A stretch of 64,000 bases of DNA from Cycas panzhihuaensis. Taxonomy: Eukaryota; Cycadophyta. This document shows positions 32,052-43,597 of the stretch, one piece after another (position 1 is the stretch's first letter; each line of letters begins with the position of its first letter). The notes under the pieces were generated by a model. That model was given only the letters and a program-made list of their open reading frames with translations, did not search any database and had not been told where the DNA came from. The stretch covers positions 170,383,741-170,447,740 of the forward strand of contig CM041465.1 of NCBI GenBank assembly GCA_023213395.1, in the 5' to 3' direction. Made by a program: the position numbers and the translations under genes.

Positions 32052-34111
32052 TGTCTCAGGTTGTTTTTAAAAATCTGCCGTGGCAATTTCGCATTTATTG
32101 CGAAACTGCCACGTGGCTCGCGCTTTATTTCTCTTCCAGCTGCGCCCTAATCGCATGCTTTAGGGTTTTTCTTGATTACTTAAGCCCTTTTTGGCTCATT
32201 TTCAAGGATCTTTTTGGCTCACTTTTGGAATTGCTCTCAAGGAAACACTCTCCGCCTCGCTTCTCTCTGTTGCTGCATCAATCGGACCTCACTCTTCATC
32301 ATACGCCAGCCTCCTTTGGCGTACGAGACATTCTCCCAGCTTCTCAAACGCCTTGGAGAGGGCTCCTTTGAAGTGGTGTCCATCCGGTCTTCACCCAGGC
32401 AGTCCATAAGCGCCCCAAGTGCAGTTGTTTCCCGTCACACCTCCGTAGCAGGGTCTCAAACCTGCTCTACTTCAGATCTGGGCTGATCTATCAGTCCTTC
32501 TCCGCTGCCCTTTGGCTGAGGAAAATCCCTTGCCTCTTCTCTTCAGGTATTCCTTGTTTATGCTTGTTTTTCTTGTGATTTTCATGCTTCAGCTCATTTG
32601 CTCTTACTTGTCGCTTGAGGGTTGGTTGTCCTCCCTTTGGGGTCAAGTATACCACTCTCCCTGTGCTTCTTGCCTGCGTTTGTTGTCCAAGGCAGCGGCG
32701 TGGAGGGGTTTCATAGGTTTTGGAGAGGAGCCGGGTGGATTCCGTACCACCTTCCACGCTCCCTAGGCGGCTCTAAGCCCCCCAAAACCTCCCTCTCACC
32801 CCGTGCTGCCCTTGGCTTGCAAACAAGGGTTTGAAGGCTCCCTTTGGTTGCCCAAACCAGCGCTGTCATAAGTTGCAGCGCTGATTTGGGGCCTTTTGCT
32901 CGGGTTTGGGCATCACTCATAAGTCCCAACTGCTGGTTTCTTGCTTCATCTTTCTTCCCCGGGTCACCCGGTTTGCTCCTCATAGCATCCTGGTTCGTCG
33001 TGGGTACCCTTGGACCTTTCTTTGCCCCTTTTTGCTGCCATTTTCCATCTCTCGTTCTTGATTTTCCCCTCGCTGCCTTGTGGCTCTCGGGGGGAGGTTT
33101 GGGCATCATTTGCGGGAGGTAGGCCACTCCGAGGCTTACCCAACCATTTACTTTCACTTTGGTCACTTTCTTTTGATGCTTTCATTGTTGGATTAGCACT
33201 AACGCATGTATATTCAAATTCTCGTTTATGTTATTTAGGCATATATTGTTAGAGTTTTTGTGTTGCATGTTAGTGCTCTTCCTTCGGGAAGAGAAAGAGA
33301 CCGCTATTGCTTGCAGGTATTTGGGAAACGTGGAGTGTATCGCCCGTGGGCCTAGCTACCGGTAAGCACCTTCATATGTGTTATGTTTTCATGCTATTTC
33401 ATTTCTTAGTTGGTGCTTCCTTTCTTTCTTGGTACTGCATTTGACTTTCCGGGGAAGGTAAGGAAGCCCCCTCTTCGTCCGCTGCAATATCTCACATCCA
33501 GTACGTCACGCGGAGTGGCTGGACGCCCCTTGAGAAGGTTACTTCGTCTCGCACGCCTTTGCTCCAGGTGCACGTTTCGTTCCCCTCCACTATCCTTTCT
33601 TTTCCTTTTATTTCGTTTGTAGTAATTAGTACATTGAAGGATAAAAGGGAAAAATTGGTTCGGTGTTTGTTTGCGATTCTTTTATCTTGTTTCACGCATC
33701 TTTATCATTCGTAGGAAAGATTGTAGGAGTCCTCCTCTCCCCTACCTTTCCTCTTCTCCCTTTGACCACACGAGTGCCTTGCTTCCCGCATCACTCGTGT
33801 ACCCGGTTAGGTTGTGTAGGATTGCCCTTAGCCTGTCTCCATTAGGCCTTCTCTTCCCCTTCCGCCACCCAAGGTGGGAGGGTCCTATTCCCAGGTCAAC
33901 TCAGATTTGCCCTACGCACCTTCACCCCTTATTCGAAGCGGTGAAGGGTCACCCGATAGTAGCCATACTCCATTGCAGATCCCGAACTCGCCCACAAGAC
34001 GGGCGCTCTGCATGGTAGTTACCCACCTTTTAGGTCCCACATTCCATCATTCCACCACTCACACTCTCTCACACCTATCAGTTAGGTAGTTATCCCGTAG
34101 CAGGCCCATCA
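32052..34111 (+). repeat. Element C 5' LTR, 5'-truncated
   Basis: Matches 45842-47903 end to end (2060 against 2062 bp) and ends CCATCA just before the primer site. The family LTR starts with TGTTTCC, about 495 bp earlier in the 3' copy (45347) and in D (59975); that part is missing here. GCTTTAGGGTTTTTCTTGATTACTTAAG near 32157-32182 may be the core promoter area. Small frames inside are not genes. Confidence 0.85.
32079..32113. repeat. LTR hairpin (C)
   Basis: 15-bp arms CGTGGCAATTTCGCA and its complement with one G:T-type mismatch, around a 5-base loop. Repeated at 45869-45903 in the 3' LTR and partly in D near 60525-60560. Confidence 0.75.
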
Positions 34112-34129
34112 TGGCGACCACACTGGGAG
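34112..34129 (+). promoter_or_regulatory. Primer binding site of C
   Basis: TGGCGACCACACTGGGAG begins right after the LTR end. The form agrees with the tRNA-Arg-type primer sites reported for Tat/Ogre elements and differs from the usual initiator-Met type used by copia F. The tRNA assignment is from memory. Confidence 0.65.
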
Positions 34130-34280
34130 TGCCGAAGGGAGCTAGTTTCGCTCTCTTCGGTTGGTTTCTCTACTCTTGTGTGATCCTTTTCATACTTATC
34201 TCGATTTCCACGTTGGGCACCCCCCAACGCGTGTGTTTTACCGCTTTTTCTCCTTTCCTAACATTGTCGGTTGACCTTGC

Positions 34281-36472
34281 ATGCGGCGTTTCTCTCGTCA
34301 TTTGCGCGGTGTACCTCCTTTGTTAGAGGACCCCGAGTATCGCCTTCTTGCCTCATCGGATTCTGATCTGACTATGGAGGGATACTCTTCCGACTGGACC
34401 TACCATACTTCAGCCATGGAAACCCATGCCTTTCCTCCTGTTATTCCCGGGTCCACCCAAGAGGGTGACGACCCCCTTTATTATCCAAACGACCAACACC
34501 TTTCTTTCGATGCTCATCCTTCTACCCACGCCGTAGAAGGACCTGTTCCTCTTGAGGGTTGCCACATAGTTGGAAATTCTTATGAGGAACGTTCCGAGGA
34601 TCCTACCTTGTTTGAGGTTCCGATCACCTCTTACGAGTGTGTCGGGACTCCTCCTGTCGACGTAGTTGAAGCTTTCAACGAGTGTTGCCGCGCAACATGC
34701 TTGCAACCGCGTCCTAGGTGGTTTGAGGATGTTCTTTGTGGAGGGGCCTCTTCCTCTTCCGCTCCCCCACCTTATGCCTCATCCTCGTCTACCCTTCCTA
34801 TGACCACAAATCCCTTCGTGCCTACACGTACGTCCCACCTGCTCCTGCGGTGGGGCGTGCGTGGCACCTTCCATCCCTCATCAAGGTCCTAATACCTTAG
34901 GATCTTCTCGTGGTGTGTCTTTCCCTCAATTGAGGGTTAGCATACCCACTCCTAATCAAACCAATGTGCCATCTCCTAATGTGGCGCATACCGTCCCTAG
35001 TAGGCCTATTGGCCCTACTAGCTTTCCAACCACTAGTCATGTGGGATCCGCTCCCACGCATCCTCCAGCCCAGCACATTGGTACTTCCTTCTACGTTCCC
35101 CTAGGATATACCTCTCAACCTTGGGGGCAGGGTAGAGGAAGCCGTCTTCCCGTTTATGGGGTGGATCCGCTACACCCATATGGGGTTGCTCCACCCACGG
35201 TGGCCCATATGGGCAAAACCCGCCCACATCCGTCTTACCCTTCTTCCAATGCAATCCCATTCACAGCCTTCGCAAGGGAACCCGACTCCTTCCTAGCACC
35301 TACCCCCACGCCTCTTTTCAAGGGGCGCTTCCGTGAGGGATGGGTGTTCGACCCCATCCGCCTCCTCAGGCGCTACCTACTGACATTCGTTGATCCTACG
35401 GTTGCCGTGCAAGGGCGCGCCTTCATGGACTTTAGGTCAACCCTCTTTCTGTTGAGGCGTTGCGAACCAACTTGCCGCCTCATCCCTCAAGTTCCTAGAT
35501 TCGATGGGACTTCGTCATGAAGACCCAAATGAGCATGTCCATAGTTTTTCTATGGCATGCATCGACATCGGGCTTACGACCATATTTTGATGAAACTATT
35601 CCCTAGATCCTTGTAGGGTGACGCCCTCAAATGGTTCTACCATCTCCCTGCCCATTCAATCCATTCATTCCAACAATTGGTGGATGAGTTCATCAACTAT
35701 TTTGATGTAGCTCGTCCATTCGAGAGCGGAATGAAGTCTCTTCTCTTGCTCAAACAAGGTCACGATGAGATGAATCGTGACTTTGTGCGGCGATTCCACG
35801 ACTTGCTTCACTCCACTAAGGCAACATTGCCCGAGGAGCTGAAGCGAGACCTGTTCGTCAATGCGCTTCGTCCCGAAGTCCACGTGGAAGTCCTCAAGAT
35901 GGGGACGACCACATGCGATTCCGCGATCGCCAAGTGCTTAGCGTTGGAGGCTATTGAGATCCAAGCGGGTCTCAAGAGACCTTTTAAGCCCTCACAACGC
36001 CGTGAGGCACCACCCCCTACCAAAGATACCAAATCTTCCCAGCCGACGCGGTCTTCCTCTCATCTTACCGAGAGGACTTTAGACCCTCTCACATCAGCTA
36101 TACGCTCATTCAAGCGTACGATGAAGGAACTCAAGCTTCAAGATCCTTCATCTCCTACGTCAAACAAGCAAGTCCAACAAACTACCCAAGCTCCTCTTCC
36201 CAGGAATGGAAACGCTTGAGAAGAAGTGGTGCTCCATTCATGGGGATTGCTTCCACGACGATTCGCGTTGTAGGGCCCAGCATCCAAAGGATGCCCCTCG
36301 ACGCGATTCTTCTCCCAAATGGGCCTCAAGGCCTAATTTGGATCAACCAGTTCATAAGGATCCGTTCCCTAAGCACGGGGAACATGATCGCAATAGCCAA
36401 ACCAAGAACAATCAGAATCGAGGAAGATCGCTCGATCCCCGTCCTTCCCACGACAAAGGGAAGGGCGCTTAG
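34281..36472 (+). pseudogene. Element C gag
   Basis: The ATG at 34281 opens MRRFSRHLRGVPPLLEDPEY, followed by a long Ser/Pro/Thr-rich region containing TPPVDVVEAFNECCRAT. A frameshift near 34850 moves the frame to 34861-35520 (GVSFPQLRVSIPTPNQTN and GYTSQPWGQGRG). At 35517 a 2-base loss after FDGTS breaks the frame again; D shares this lesion. The capsid domain continues as VDEFINYF, LLLLKQGHDEMNRDFVRRFHDLL and RDLFVNALRPEVHVEVLKMG. The zinc-finger-like WCSIHGDCFHDDSRC lies near 36230-36275. Normal role: virus-like particle formation and RNA packaging. Confidence 0.85.
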
Positions 36473-36739
36473 GAATTCTTCTTCCTCTTCTCGCCTCCTA
36501 CTGGTCATACCGTCGCCTTCACGACCTAACAGGGGAAGAAGGTGATCCAGTTGCTTGAAGCAACTGCCACTTTTTCCCTTACGCGATCTCAAGCCGCTAA
36601 GGAAGCAACGGGAGCTTTTTGTCCTCCTGCTCCTTCCGACCCTCTTCCGGGGACCCTTCCTCTAGAAGTCCCTCTCTTTCCCAAGGCTATTCCTCAGACG
36701 CCTGTGTCGTTACGACCAAGGGCACTTACCCAACCCATC

Positions 36740-37380
36740 GAAGGGTAAGCCTTTCTCTGTCGTGGACGAGCTCCATACGGTCGCTGCAGGAATGTCCTTG
36801 ATGGACGTTCTGAGGAGTTGTCTCGAGCAGCGGGCCCTCCTCTTGGAAGCTTTAGGATCGAGTGATGTACCTGTCCACGCTTTGGGCATTGCCCAAGGTT
36901 GTGGACCCACTATTTCCTTTGATCCTAAGGATCTTCCCCTTGCCGGTGAAAGGGAACGTCAGTGGAACTTCCCATTCACCATCACCATCGATACGCCTGA
37001 TTATACTCTTCGAAGAACTGTTGTCGACAACGGTTCTTCTGTCAATGCCATGCCCTTGCGTGTCATGCAAGAGCTTGGTATTTCCGCCTGAACCTGCCTG
37101 GCGATGCCAAGGGTATGATGGCGAGAAGACCCTCCGGGATCTGTCAGCGATTCCGCTTACCCTTGAGGGTAAGACCGTTCTTGCCGACGTTGTAGTCCTT
37201 GACATTGATGTGGATTACAACCTCCTTCTAGGTCGTCCATGGCTCGATCAAATGGGAGCCGTATGCTCGACCCTTTGGGGGCAACTTAAATTTGTCCATG
37301 ATGTATTTAATGAGAGTGATCCTCGAACGCCCCTTTTACTAAACAAACTCGCTCTACCGGTCAAAGAAACCCAGGCTCAT
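36740..37380 (+). pseudogene. Element C protease
   Basis: Pieces: WNFPFTITIDTPDYTLRRTVVDNGSSVNAMPLRVMQELGIS with the active-site triplet as DNG, a frameshift at about 37090, then IPLTLEGKTVLADVVVLDIDVDYNLLLGRPWLDQMGAVCST. This is the retroviral-type aspartic protease that processes gag-pol. DNGSS/DGGSS in place of DTGA is usual in Tat-type elements. Confidence 0.75.
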
Positions 37381-38174
37381 CCACTCATGCCTCGGCTTGC
37401 TCTATTGGGATACCTAACCCGTCCGAAGAAGACCCCGCGCCTTCTCCTCCTAGTCTCACGCGGTTCGCCCCTATTGGCGTTGGGAGCTACGGGTACCTCG
37501 CTTCGTTCAGCGATGATGAGTCGCTCGACGAAGACGAGGATTATCCTCATCCCGTCTCTTTCCTCCGCGCCAATAGGTTGCACCTGCCCTGTTCTAGATC
37601 CCCGTCTAGAACCTCTCTCGTTGGTGAGGCTAGCCCCTCGTGCGTGTCACACGTCATCGCTCGTGTTGACCCGCCTGCCGGCATTTCTCCTTTTTCATTA
37701 CCCCTCGTAGGTAATGGTTTTGAGGAATTACCTTTTGCTCCTTATGAGGGTCACCTTTCTATCTTTCCTTCAGATTCCCGTGAGGAAGCTGAGCAACCCG
37801 ATGGTCATCACGGTCCCGTTGCCCTCACTCCCTCTGGTGCTTCTTCTACTCGAAGTAAGGTCATCCATGGGGTGGATTATTTCGAGGACGATGAAGCCCT
37901 GCTCGAGCATCTAGCAGGCCTTGCGCCTAACCTGCCTTCTGGTCACCACTGGCTTGGTCACCAGAAGATCCTCGTGATCGGATCCACGCTTGTTGATCCG
38001 ATCCCGTCTCTTATTCCTCCGCCTCCCGTTGATCTTGCCCCTCTCCACTTCGAGGAGGGCAACGCCATGTGCATGGGGGCAACCCAGGATGTAGTCTTGA
38101 CCCCGGGCAAGGTCATTAAGGTTGGGTTGGAATGCTCTCCTGATGAGGTAAGGGAATACTCCCTTCTGTTCTAG
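37381..38174 (+). pseudogene. Element C linker between protease and RT
   Basis: Matches the B linker: VDYFEDDEALLEHLAGLAPNLPSGHHWLGHQKILVIGSTLVDPIPS and MCMGATQDVVLTPGKVIKVG. Frame breaks lie near 37580. Unknown function. Confidence 0.6.
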
Positions 38175-39480
38175 GAGTTTCGAGATATTTTCGCATGGGA
38201 TTATGCTGACATGAAGGGAATCGACCCCTCGATTGTCACTCATAACCTCACCACCCTTCCTAGTGCCTGGCGCTGGCGTCCCCTTCACCCGAAGCTTTCT
38301 GCCGCCGTCAAGATGGAGGTAGAAAAGCTTCTAGACGCTGGACTCATTACCTCTATTGACTACCCCAAGTGGGTCTCCAACATTGTTCCTGTTGCTAAAA
38401 AGAATGGGGCAATCTGTATATGTGTCGACTTTCATGACATCAACAACGCTTGTCCTAAGGACAATTTCCCGTTACCCTTCCTAGATCAGATCATTGATCG
38501 CACCGCCGGATTCGAAGTGATGTCCCTAATGGACGGCTTCTTCGGTTACAACCAAATTCAGATTTCTTCCGAAGACCGCCATAAGACGGCCTTCACGACT
38601 CCTTGGGGTACCTTTGCCTACAAGGCAATGCCCTTTGGCCTTAAAAATGTAGGCGCCACTTACCAAAGAGCCATGCATTTCATCTTCCACGACCTCATCA
38701 ACGACACGTTGGAGGTCTTTATGGATGATATGATGGGTCTTTCCCGTGTGAGAGCCCATCATCCTTCCGACTTGCGTGCCATCTTCTCACGATGCCGCGA
38801 GTATTACGTCAGCCTTAATCTGCTTAAATGTGTGTTTGCCGTTACCTCGGGCAAACTCCTTGGATTCCTCGTATCCAAGCGGGGAATCCAGATCGACCCT
38901 GATAAAGTCAGGGTGATCCTCGACATGCCGCCACCTAGAACTCAACGGCAGATTAAGTCGTTTCTAGGCAGGCTCGGTTTCCTCAGGCGCTTCTTAGCCG
39001 ACTTCGCTGTGAGCGCTAAACCCCTCACAAACCTGTTGAAGAAGGGAGCTCCTTTTGCCTGGTCCGACAAGACCCAAAAGGCCTTCGAAGGACTTAAGGA
39101 AGCCTTGGCTTTCGCTCCTACGTTGGCGCCTCCCCGGTTCGATAGGCCCTTCATCCCAGATACCTCGAGGATCGACGAGTCCTTGGGCGCTATGCTCGCC
39201 AGAGGACGACTGGAAGTGAGAGAGCTATATATTTCATCAGTCGCACTCTCGTGGCTGCTGAGCTTAACTATTCCCCTGCCGAGAAGGAATGCCTCTCCTT
39301 GGTCCATGCCACCAAGAAGTTTAGGCACTACTTGCTCAAGAACACTACCAATGTGATCGCTCAATCCGATCCCTTGAGATACTTACTTACTGCTCGGATT
39401 TGACGGTAGGGCTGGGCGTTGTGCCGTCCTACTCCAAGAATTTGATCTCCTTATCGTTAACCGGAAATCAAAGAAGGGCA
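38175..39480 (+). pseudogene. Element C reverse transcriptase and RNase H
   Basis: Open from MKGIDPSIVTHNL (38211) for 381 codons: the RT motifs LLDAGLITSIDYPKWVSNIVPVAKKNG, VDFHDINNACPKDNFPLPF, SLMDGFFGYNQI, FTTPWGTFAYKAMPFGLKN, catalytic VFMDDMMGLS, DKVRVILDMPPPRTQRQIK. RNase H starts at FDRPFIPDTSRIDESLGAML and then loses frame near 39200; its remainder (ending SDPLRYLL) is in other frames to about 39420. Catalytic RT residues are present. Stops earlier in the polyprotein keep it from being expressed in one piece. Confidence 0.9.
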
Positions 39481-39689
39481 TGATAGTGGCCGAGCAACTT
39501 ACGGACGCCCCTATCCCTAACTCCTTTGATACTCCCATTGACGACTCTCTCCCCGATGAGTCCATCTTGATGATTCAGGGAGCTCCTCCCCATCCACTCA
39601 TCGATAATGAGTGGTACGGTGACATAGTGCGGTATCTCACGCAGCAGCAATACCGCCCCGACGCTAGTAACAAAGTCAAATCAGATCCG

Positions 39690-40848
39690 GACTGCCAGCA
39701 AGACTCCTCATGGACGAGGTATTGTATAAGAGGTCCTTCGACGGGGTCCTCCTCCGCTGCGTCACTGCTGACGAAGCCGACCAAGTGCTTCGCGAATGCC
39801 ATCACGGCATTTGTGGAGGTCACTTCGGGGGCCAGTCTATGGCTCAGAGGATCCTTCGCATGGGCTATTTTTGGCCGTCTCTTTTCAGAGACGCTCATGC
39901 TTTTGCTCGGAAATGTCGGCGATGTCAAGAGCACGCCAACATTTCCCATGTGCCTTCCGAGGCCTTGCATCCTATTGTTTCGCTGCGGGCCTTCGCTCGA
40001 TGGGGACTAGACCTCATTGGAGCTATCTCCCCACCTTCGTCATCACAGCACAAGTTCATCTTGACTGCCACGGAGTATTTCACCAAATGGGCAGAGGCCA
40101 TCCGCTTGATCACTACCCCCGGTAAAATAATTGCTACGTTCATTTACCAGCACATCATTTGCCGTTTTGGAATTTCGGATGTCCTAATCACCGACAATGG
40201 AACTCCTTTTTGTAATAAGGAGGTGGATGAGCTTTGTGAGAAGTTCAAAATCTCTCATAAGACTTCTTCCCCTTATTACCCTTAGGCAAATGGCCAGGTG
40301 GAGTCTTTTAATAAGACTCTTGTCAGCATCCTCAAGAAAACGACGGCTCAATCCTAGAGGGATTGGCACCTTCAGTTGCCCTCTGCCTTGTGGGCTTATC
40401 GTACCTCTATCCGTTCCACCACGGGAATGACCCCTGCTCTCCCGGGTCTCTGTGATCGAGGCGGTGCTCCCATTGGAGGTGGAGATCCCTTCCTTGCGAG
40501 TCTCCCTTCGAGGTTTCATCGACGAAGAGTCGATCCCAGCCCGCCCGCTTCGACCTCGAAGCTTTGGATGAGAGACGCTTAGCCGCCTATCAGGCTAACC
40601 TAGCATCCAAAGCCCGCTCACAAAGGGCTCACGGCAAACGTCTTCGTTCCCACCCTTTGTTTCCTGGGGACTACGTCCTCAAGCTCGAATATCTCCATGA
40701 CCGTTTGACCAAATTCAAACCCTGATGGGTTGGTCCCTTTGTCGTTATCGAATCCCTCGATAATGGTGCTTACAGGATAGCCACCCTGGAAGGGCTCGAA
40801 TTTGAGAAAGCCGTTAATGGGATGTTCCTTAATAAGTTTTACGCATGA
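39690..40848 (+). pseudogene. Element C integrase
   Basis: Zinc-binding HHCC region ECHHGICGGHFGGQS...CRRCQEHAN; core WGLDLIGAI (Asp), ITDNGTPFCN (Asp), stop at 40283-40285 where YYPQANGQ should read, then VESFNKTL (Glu). The C-terminal module has a stop in KP/WVGPFVV and ends LNKFYA at 40848. Two of the stops are TAG at positions where relatives have CAG. Integrase inserts the element DNA. It follows the RNase H by a short spacer, with no second RNase H between them. Confidence 0.88.
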
Positions 40849-41514
40849 TCCCTCAGCGATTCCTTCGCCTTGCTCCGAAATGAGCCTAAACTACCATCTT
40901 AGGTTGTCCCCATTCTTCCCAACCACGGGTAGAGTGGTAACTTAAGACGGACTCCTTCTTCTTCTTTTCAGTTCCTTCCGCGGAACCCGCGTTCCCATAT
41001 TCTCTCGGGAACCCTTGTGTCGTCTTGCTTAGGCATCCCCCAATCAGGAGGACACTTGGGGGCATCGTTGCTCCCCTTTCCTCGCCTGCTGCTTCCTTCG
41101 CATATCCCGCCATGCTCTCCTGCAGACATGTACTCCGTCCCCGCCTCCCTAACCTCACACTTCTATGTCGTCCACTCACTGTGTGTGTGTGCCCTCATAG
41201 GCGTGTGGTCGTACATGGGAGGAAACGTGTGCATCATATAACAAAATATACACAACATAAAACATCTGCAACATAACATTCACAATACACAAGAATAAAT
41301 ATACATATCATCCACATGCGATACATCATGCACAGCATCTCATATCCAAATGGGGTTCCAATCACCCCATGCATATATATATACATATCCAAAAATCATA
41401 TCATCATACATCCTGGGAAGCCGGCGTCCTTGCAGGGGGGGTACAATCATATAGCCCGATATATGACCCCCTGGAGGCCCGTGCTTTCCCCTGTCAAGTC
41501 TGCATGTACATATC
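40849..41514. other. Convergent 3' noncoding region (C)
   Basis: Matches 12534-13251 in A and 20260-20993 in B. No supported gene; small frames here are not conserved as protein. Confidence 0.5.
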
Positions 41515-43371
41515 CTACTGCTGTGGCCCCGCTCCTGGGGTGCCATCTCCCAGTCTCTGTGATCCCTCTCCTGGGGACCACATGCCTCCGAGGCTCCTCC
41601 TGGGCCTCCGTGAGCTGCCTGCCTCACTCTCCTCATCCCTAGGTCGTCTCGGGGTCGTCGTCGCTGTGTGGGTCCGCGTCCTACTCTAGCTCGACCTCTA
41701 GACCATCTGTGCTACTAGTTGATCGTATCTGGCCTGGATACGATCCCGCTCTCCCCGGAGTGCCTCCTCTGTCCCCCTGAGACACTCAGTGATCACTGCT
41801 AGCTGGGTTCTGCTCTCCTCATCTCCACCTGCACCACCCTGTGCCTCCAGAGCCTGTACCCGCCCTCGCAACTCATCTCGCTCGCGTCTCGCATCATCCC
41901 TCTCCTACTGCAGTCGTCCCTGGGATGTGACATGCTCTTGGGACTCTGCAGCCCATATGTCCCTTGCCCTCACCAATGGGGCGAACGCCTCTCTGTGGGC
42001 TCCCGCTGCTCTAGGCTCATCTCCTGCCTGGATGGGTAGTTGCCCCTCTGCGTACACCTGAGGGAATATCTCCCTCGCCACAGCCTCTATCAGTCTCCTA
42101 ATCTCTGATGTACCTGCCAATGCAACACGCCATGTGTCAGTCTATATACCATGATCAAACCAAACCAAACATCTATTTGGATGCTAAATGACTTTGGAAA
42201 AGGTTGGCTCTCACCTGCTGTGGCCGCCTGATCCTCCAGTCGCGCGGCATCCTCTCCTCCTGGCTCTCCGCCCGCTGCAGGTGCCTCGTCTTCAGGCACC
42301 TCCTCTGCCTGGGTCCCTCTCCTCGTGGGGGTGGCCCCACCTCTTGTCCCTGCGGATCCCATCGCGATCCGTAGCCTGCGGGCCCTAGTCACGGGTCCTC
42401 TGACCTCACCCTGTGCTCCTGATGGGCCTGCCTCTCCTCCGGCAGCCCCGGAGGGACCCTCTGCCTGTCCTTCTGTCCCTGAAGGACCTGCCTCCCCTGC
42501 AGGTCGTGACGGGCCGGCCCCACTATCTCCATTATCTTCATCATCACTGCTGTCATCTCCCGCGGACACTCCTGCTTCGCCTGCCTCATCGTCACTATCC
42601 CACCTCACCATCCTGTAAGGCTCAAACTGTAGTCCGGGAGGGTGAGGAGGTTCAGTGATGTGGCCTCCACCGATCGTCGGCGTGGGCTCGCCCTATGTCC
42701 CCTCGCCGAGTCTTCCATCTGTGGACCATCGGGGCCTGATCTGTGATAGGGTGAGGTCCCCGCTAGTGCCACCGCGCCAAGTGATCAAAATACCAACACC
42801 GTAGCGATTGTGTTATATGATAGTCCTCCCTCACGGACGTCTGATAGCGTCAATCAGGCGACTAAGTTCGCCGCCATCGTGCCGCCCATCCATCCTCTCA
42901 CCGGCCAGCCGAATCGCATCCATCCATCCTCCCGAATCTCTATAGTTACATTTCGGGAAATTTAGAACAATGCCACAAGATGATCATCTTCCTCACTCGA
43001 GGAATCCGGATAGTAGAACTGCCTCAAGGGGTGCTCCCTCCGATCCCACCCGCCGGCTCCCCGTGAAGAACAGAGCCGCCTCGATCCGGGCAAGCGTCCC
43101 GAGTCTCACCGGCCTCCCCGTCATTGAACTCCCAAGATCCACGGATATCCCCTGGCGTGACCATCACATCCCCCACATGGTAGGTGGAACACATGCCTCC
43201 TCCGGTCCCAATGGGACACTATATCCACCGGCCACCTCCGGTCCGACGTAATCGAGGTTTCTTGAGGGCCTTGTACAGGCCACACCTCTCCAGCATGTCC
43301 CTATCCTCCTGAGTCATCATCTCCATGTAACTCAGCATAACCATACTAACGCTCTTGCGGTTATTCACCAT
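41515..43371 (-). pseudogene. Antisense two-exon gene, plant-mobile-domain-like plus coiled coil (C copy)
   Basis: On the strand opposite to gag-pol. Exon 1 (43371-42215) starts ATG GTG AAT AAC CGC and reads NNRKSVSMVMLSYMEMM and EDRDMLERCGLYKALKKP. It is then frame-broken through the PMD-like part, and is open again at MVRWDSDDEAGEAGVSAGDDSSDDEDNG with a Pro/Ser/Gly-rich tract. Intron 42214-42114. Exon 2 (42113-41515) reads GTSEIRRLIEAVAREIFPQVYAEGQ, a stop, ERDELRGRVQALEAQ (coiled coil), RTHTATTTPRRPRDEESEAG and the end GPQQ. Exon 2 is nearly intact (two or three stops). Its TATA box is at 44033-44041. The RRPRRS and TPRRPRD stretches could serve as nuclear signals. Function unknown. Confidence 0.65.
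42114..42214 (-). other. Phase-1 spliceosomal intron of the antisense gene (C)
   Basis: Donor GCAG/GTGAGA and acceptor ATTGGCAG on the minus strand, 101 bp. Joining G to GT restores Gly and continues the frame TSEIRRLIEAV. Confidence 0.78.
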
Positions 43372-43512
43372 GATGACCGCTCACACCAAAAACACCTCAA
43401 GTCAGTCTCATGTCAGCTATTGTTACCTCTCTCTCTCTCAAATCTCTCTCTGCCTGAGATTTGGGGCTCTTTTGGCCCTCATGTCTATTTTTACGCCTTT
43501 GCGCCAGATCAC

Positions 43513-43540
43513 GCCAAACTTAGCGATGCTTAAGTTTGGC
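43513..43540. repeat. Palindrome 2 upstream of the antisense gene (C)
   Basis: Arms GCCAAACTTA and TAAGTTTGGC pair perfectly. The core has decayed from GCGGTACCGC. Confidence 0.75.
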
Positions 43541-43569
43541 ACGGGTCCCGCGGCGATTCGGGGCCCGCG

Positions 43570-43597
43570 GCAATGATCGCGGCACCGCGATCATTGC
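43570..43597. repeat. Palindrome 1 upstream of the antisense gene (C)
   Basis: Perfect 13-bp arms GCAATGATCGCGG and complement around CA. Confidence 0.85.

Noticed and set aside
32191-33252. Several frames of 70-150 codons on both strands, repeated at 45981-46978
   Set aside because: LTR sequence of C. Overlapping frames on opposite strands in GC-rich DNA, and the reading is not kept between the two LTRs or in D.
36326-36592. Minus-strand frames over gag and protease of C
   Set aside because: Shadows of the sense coding sequence; no conservation on that strand in B or D.
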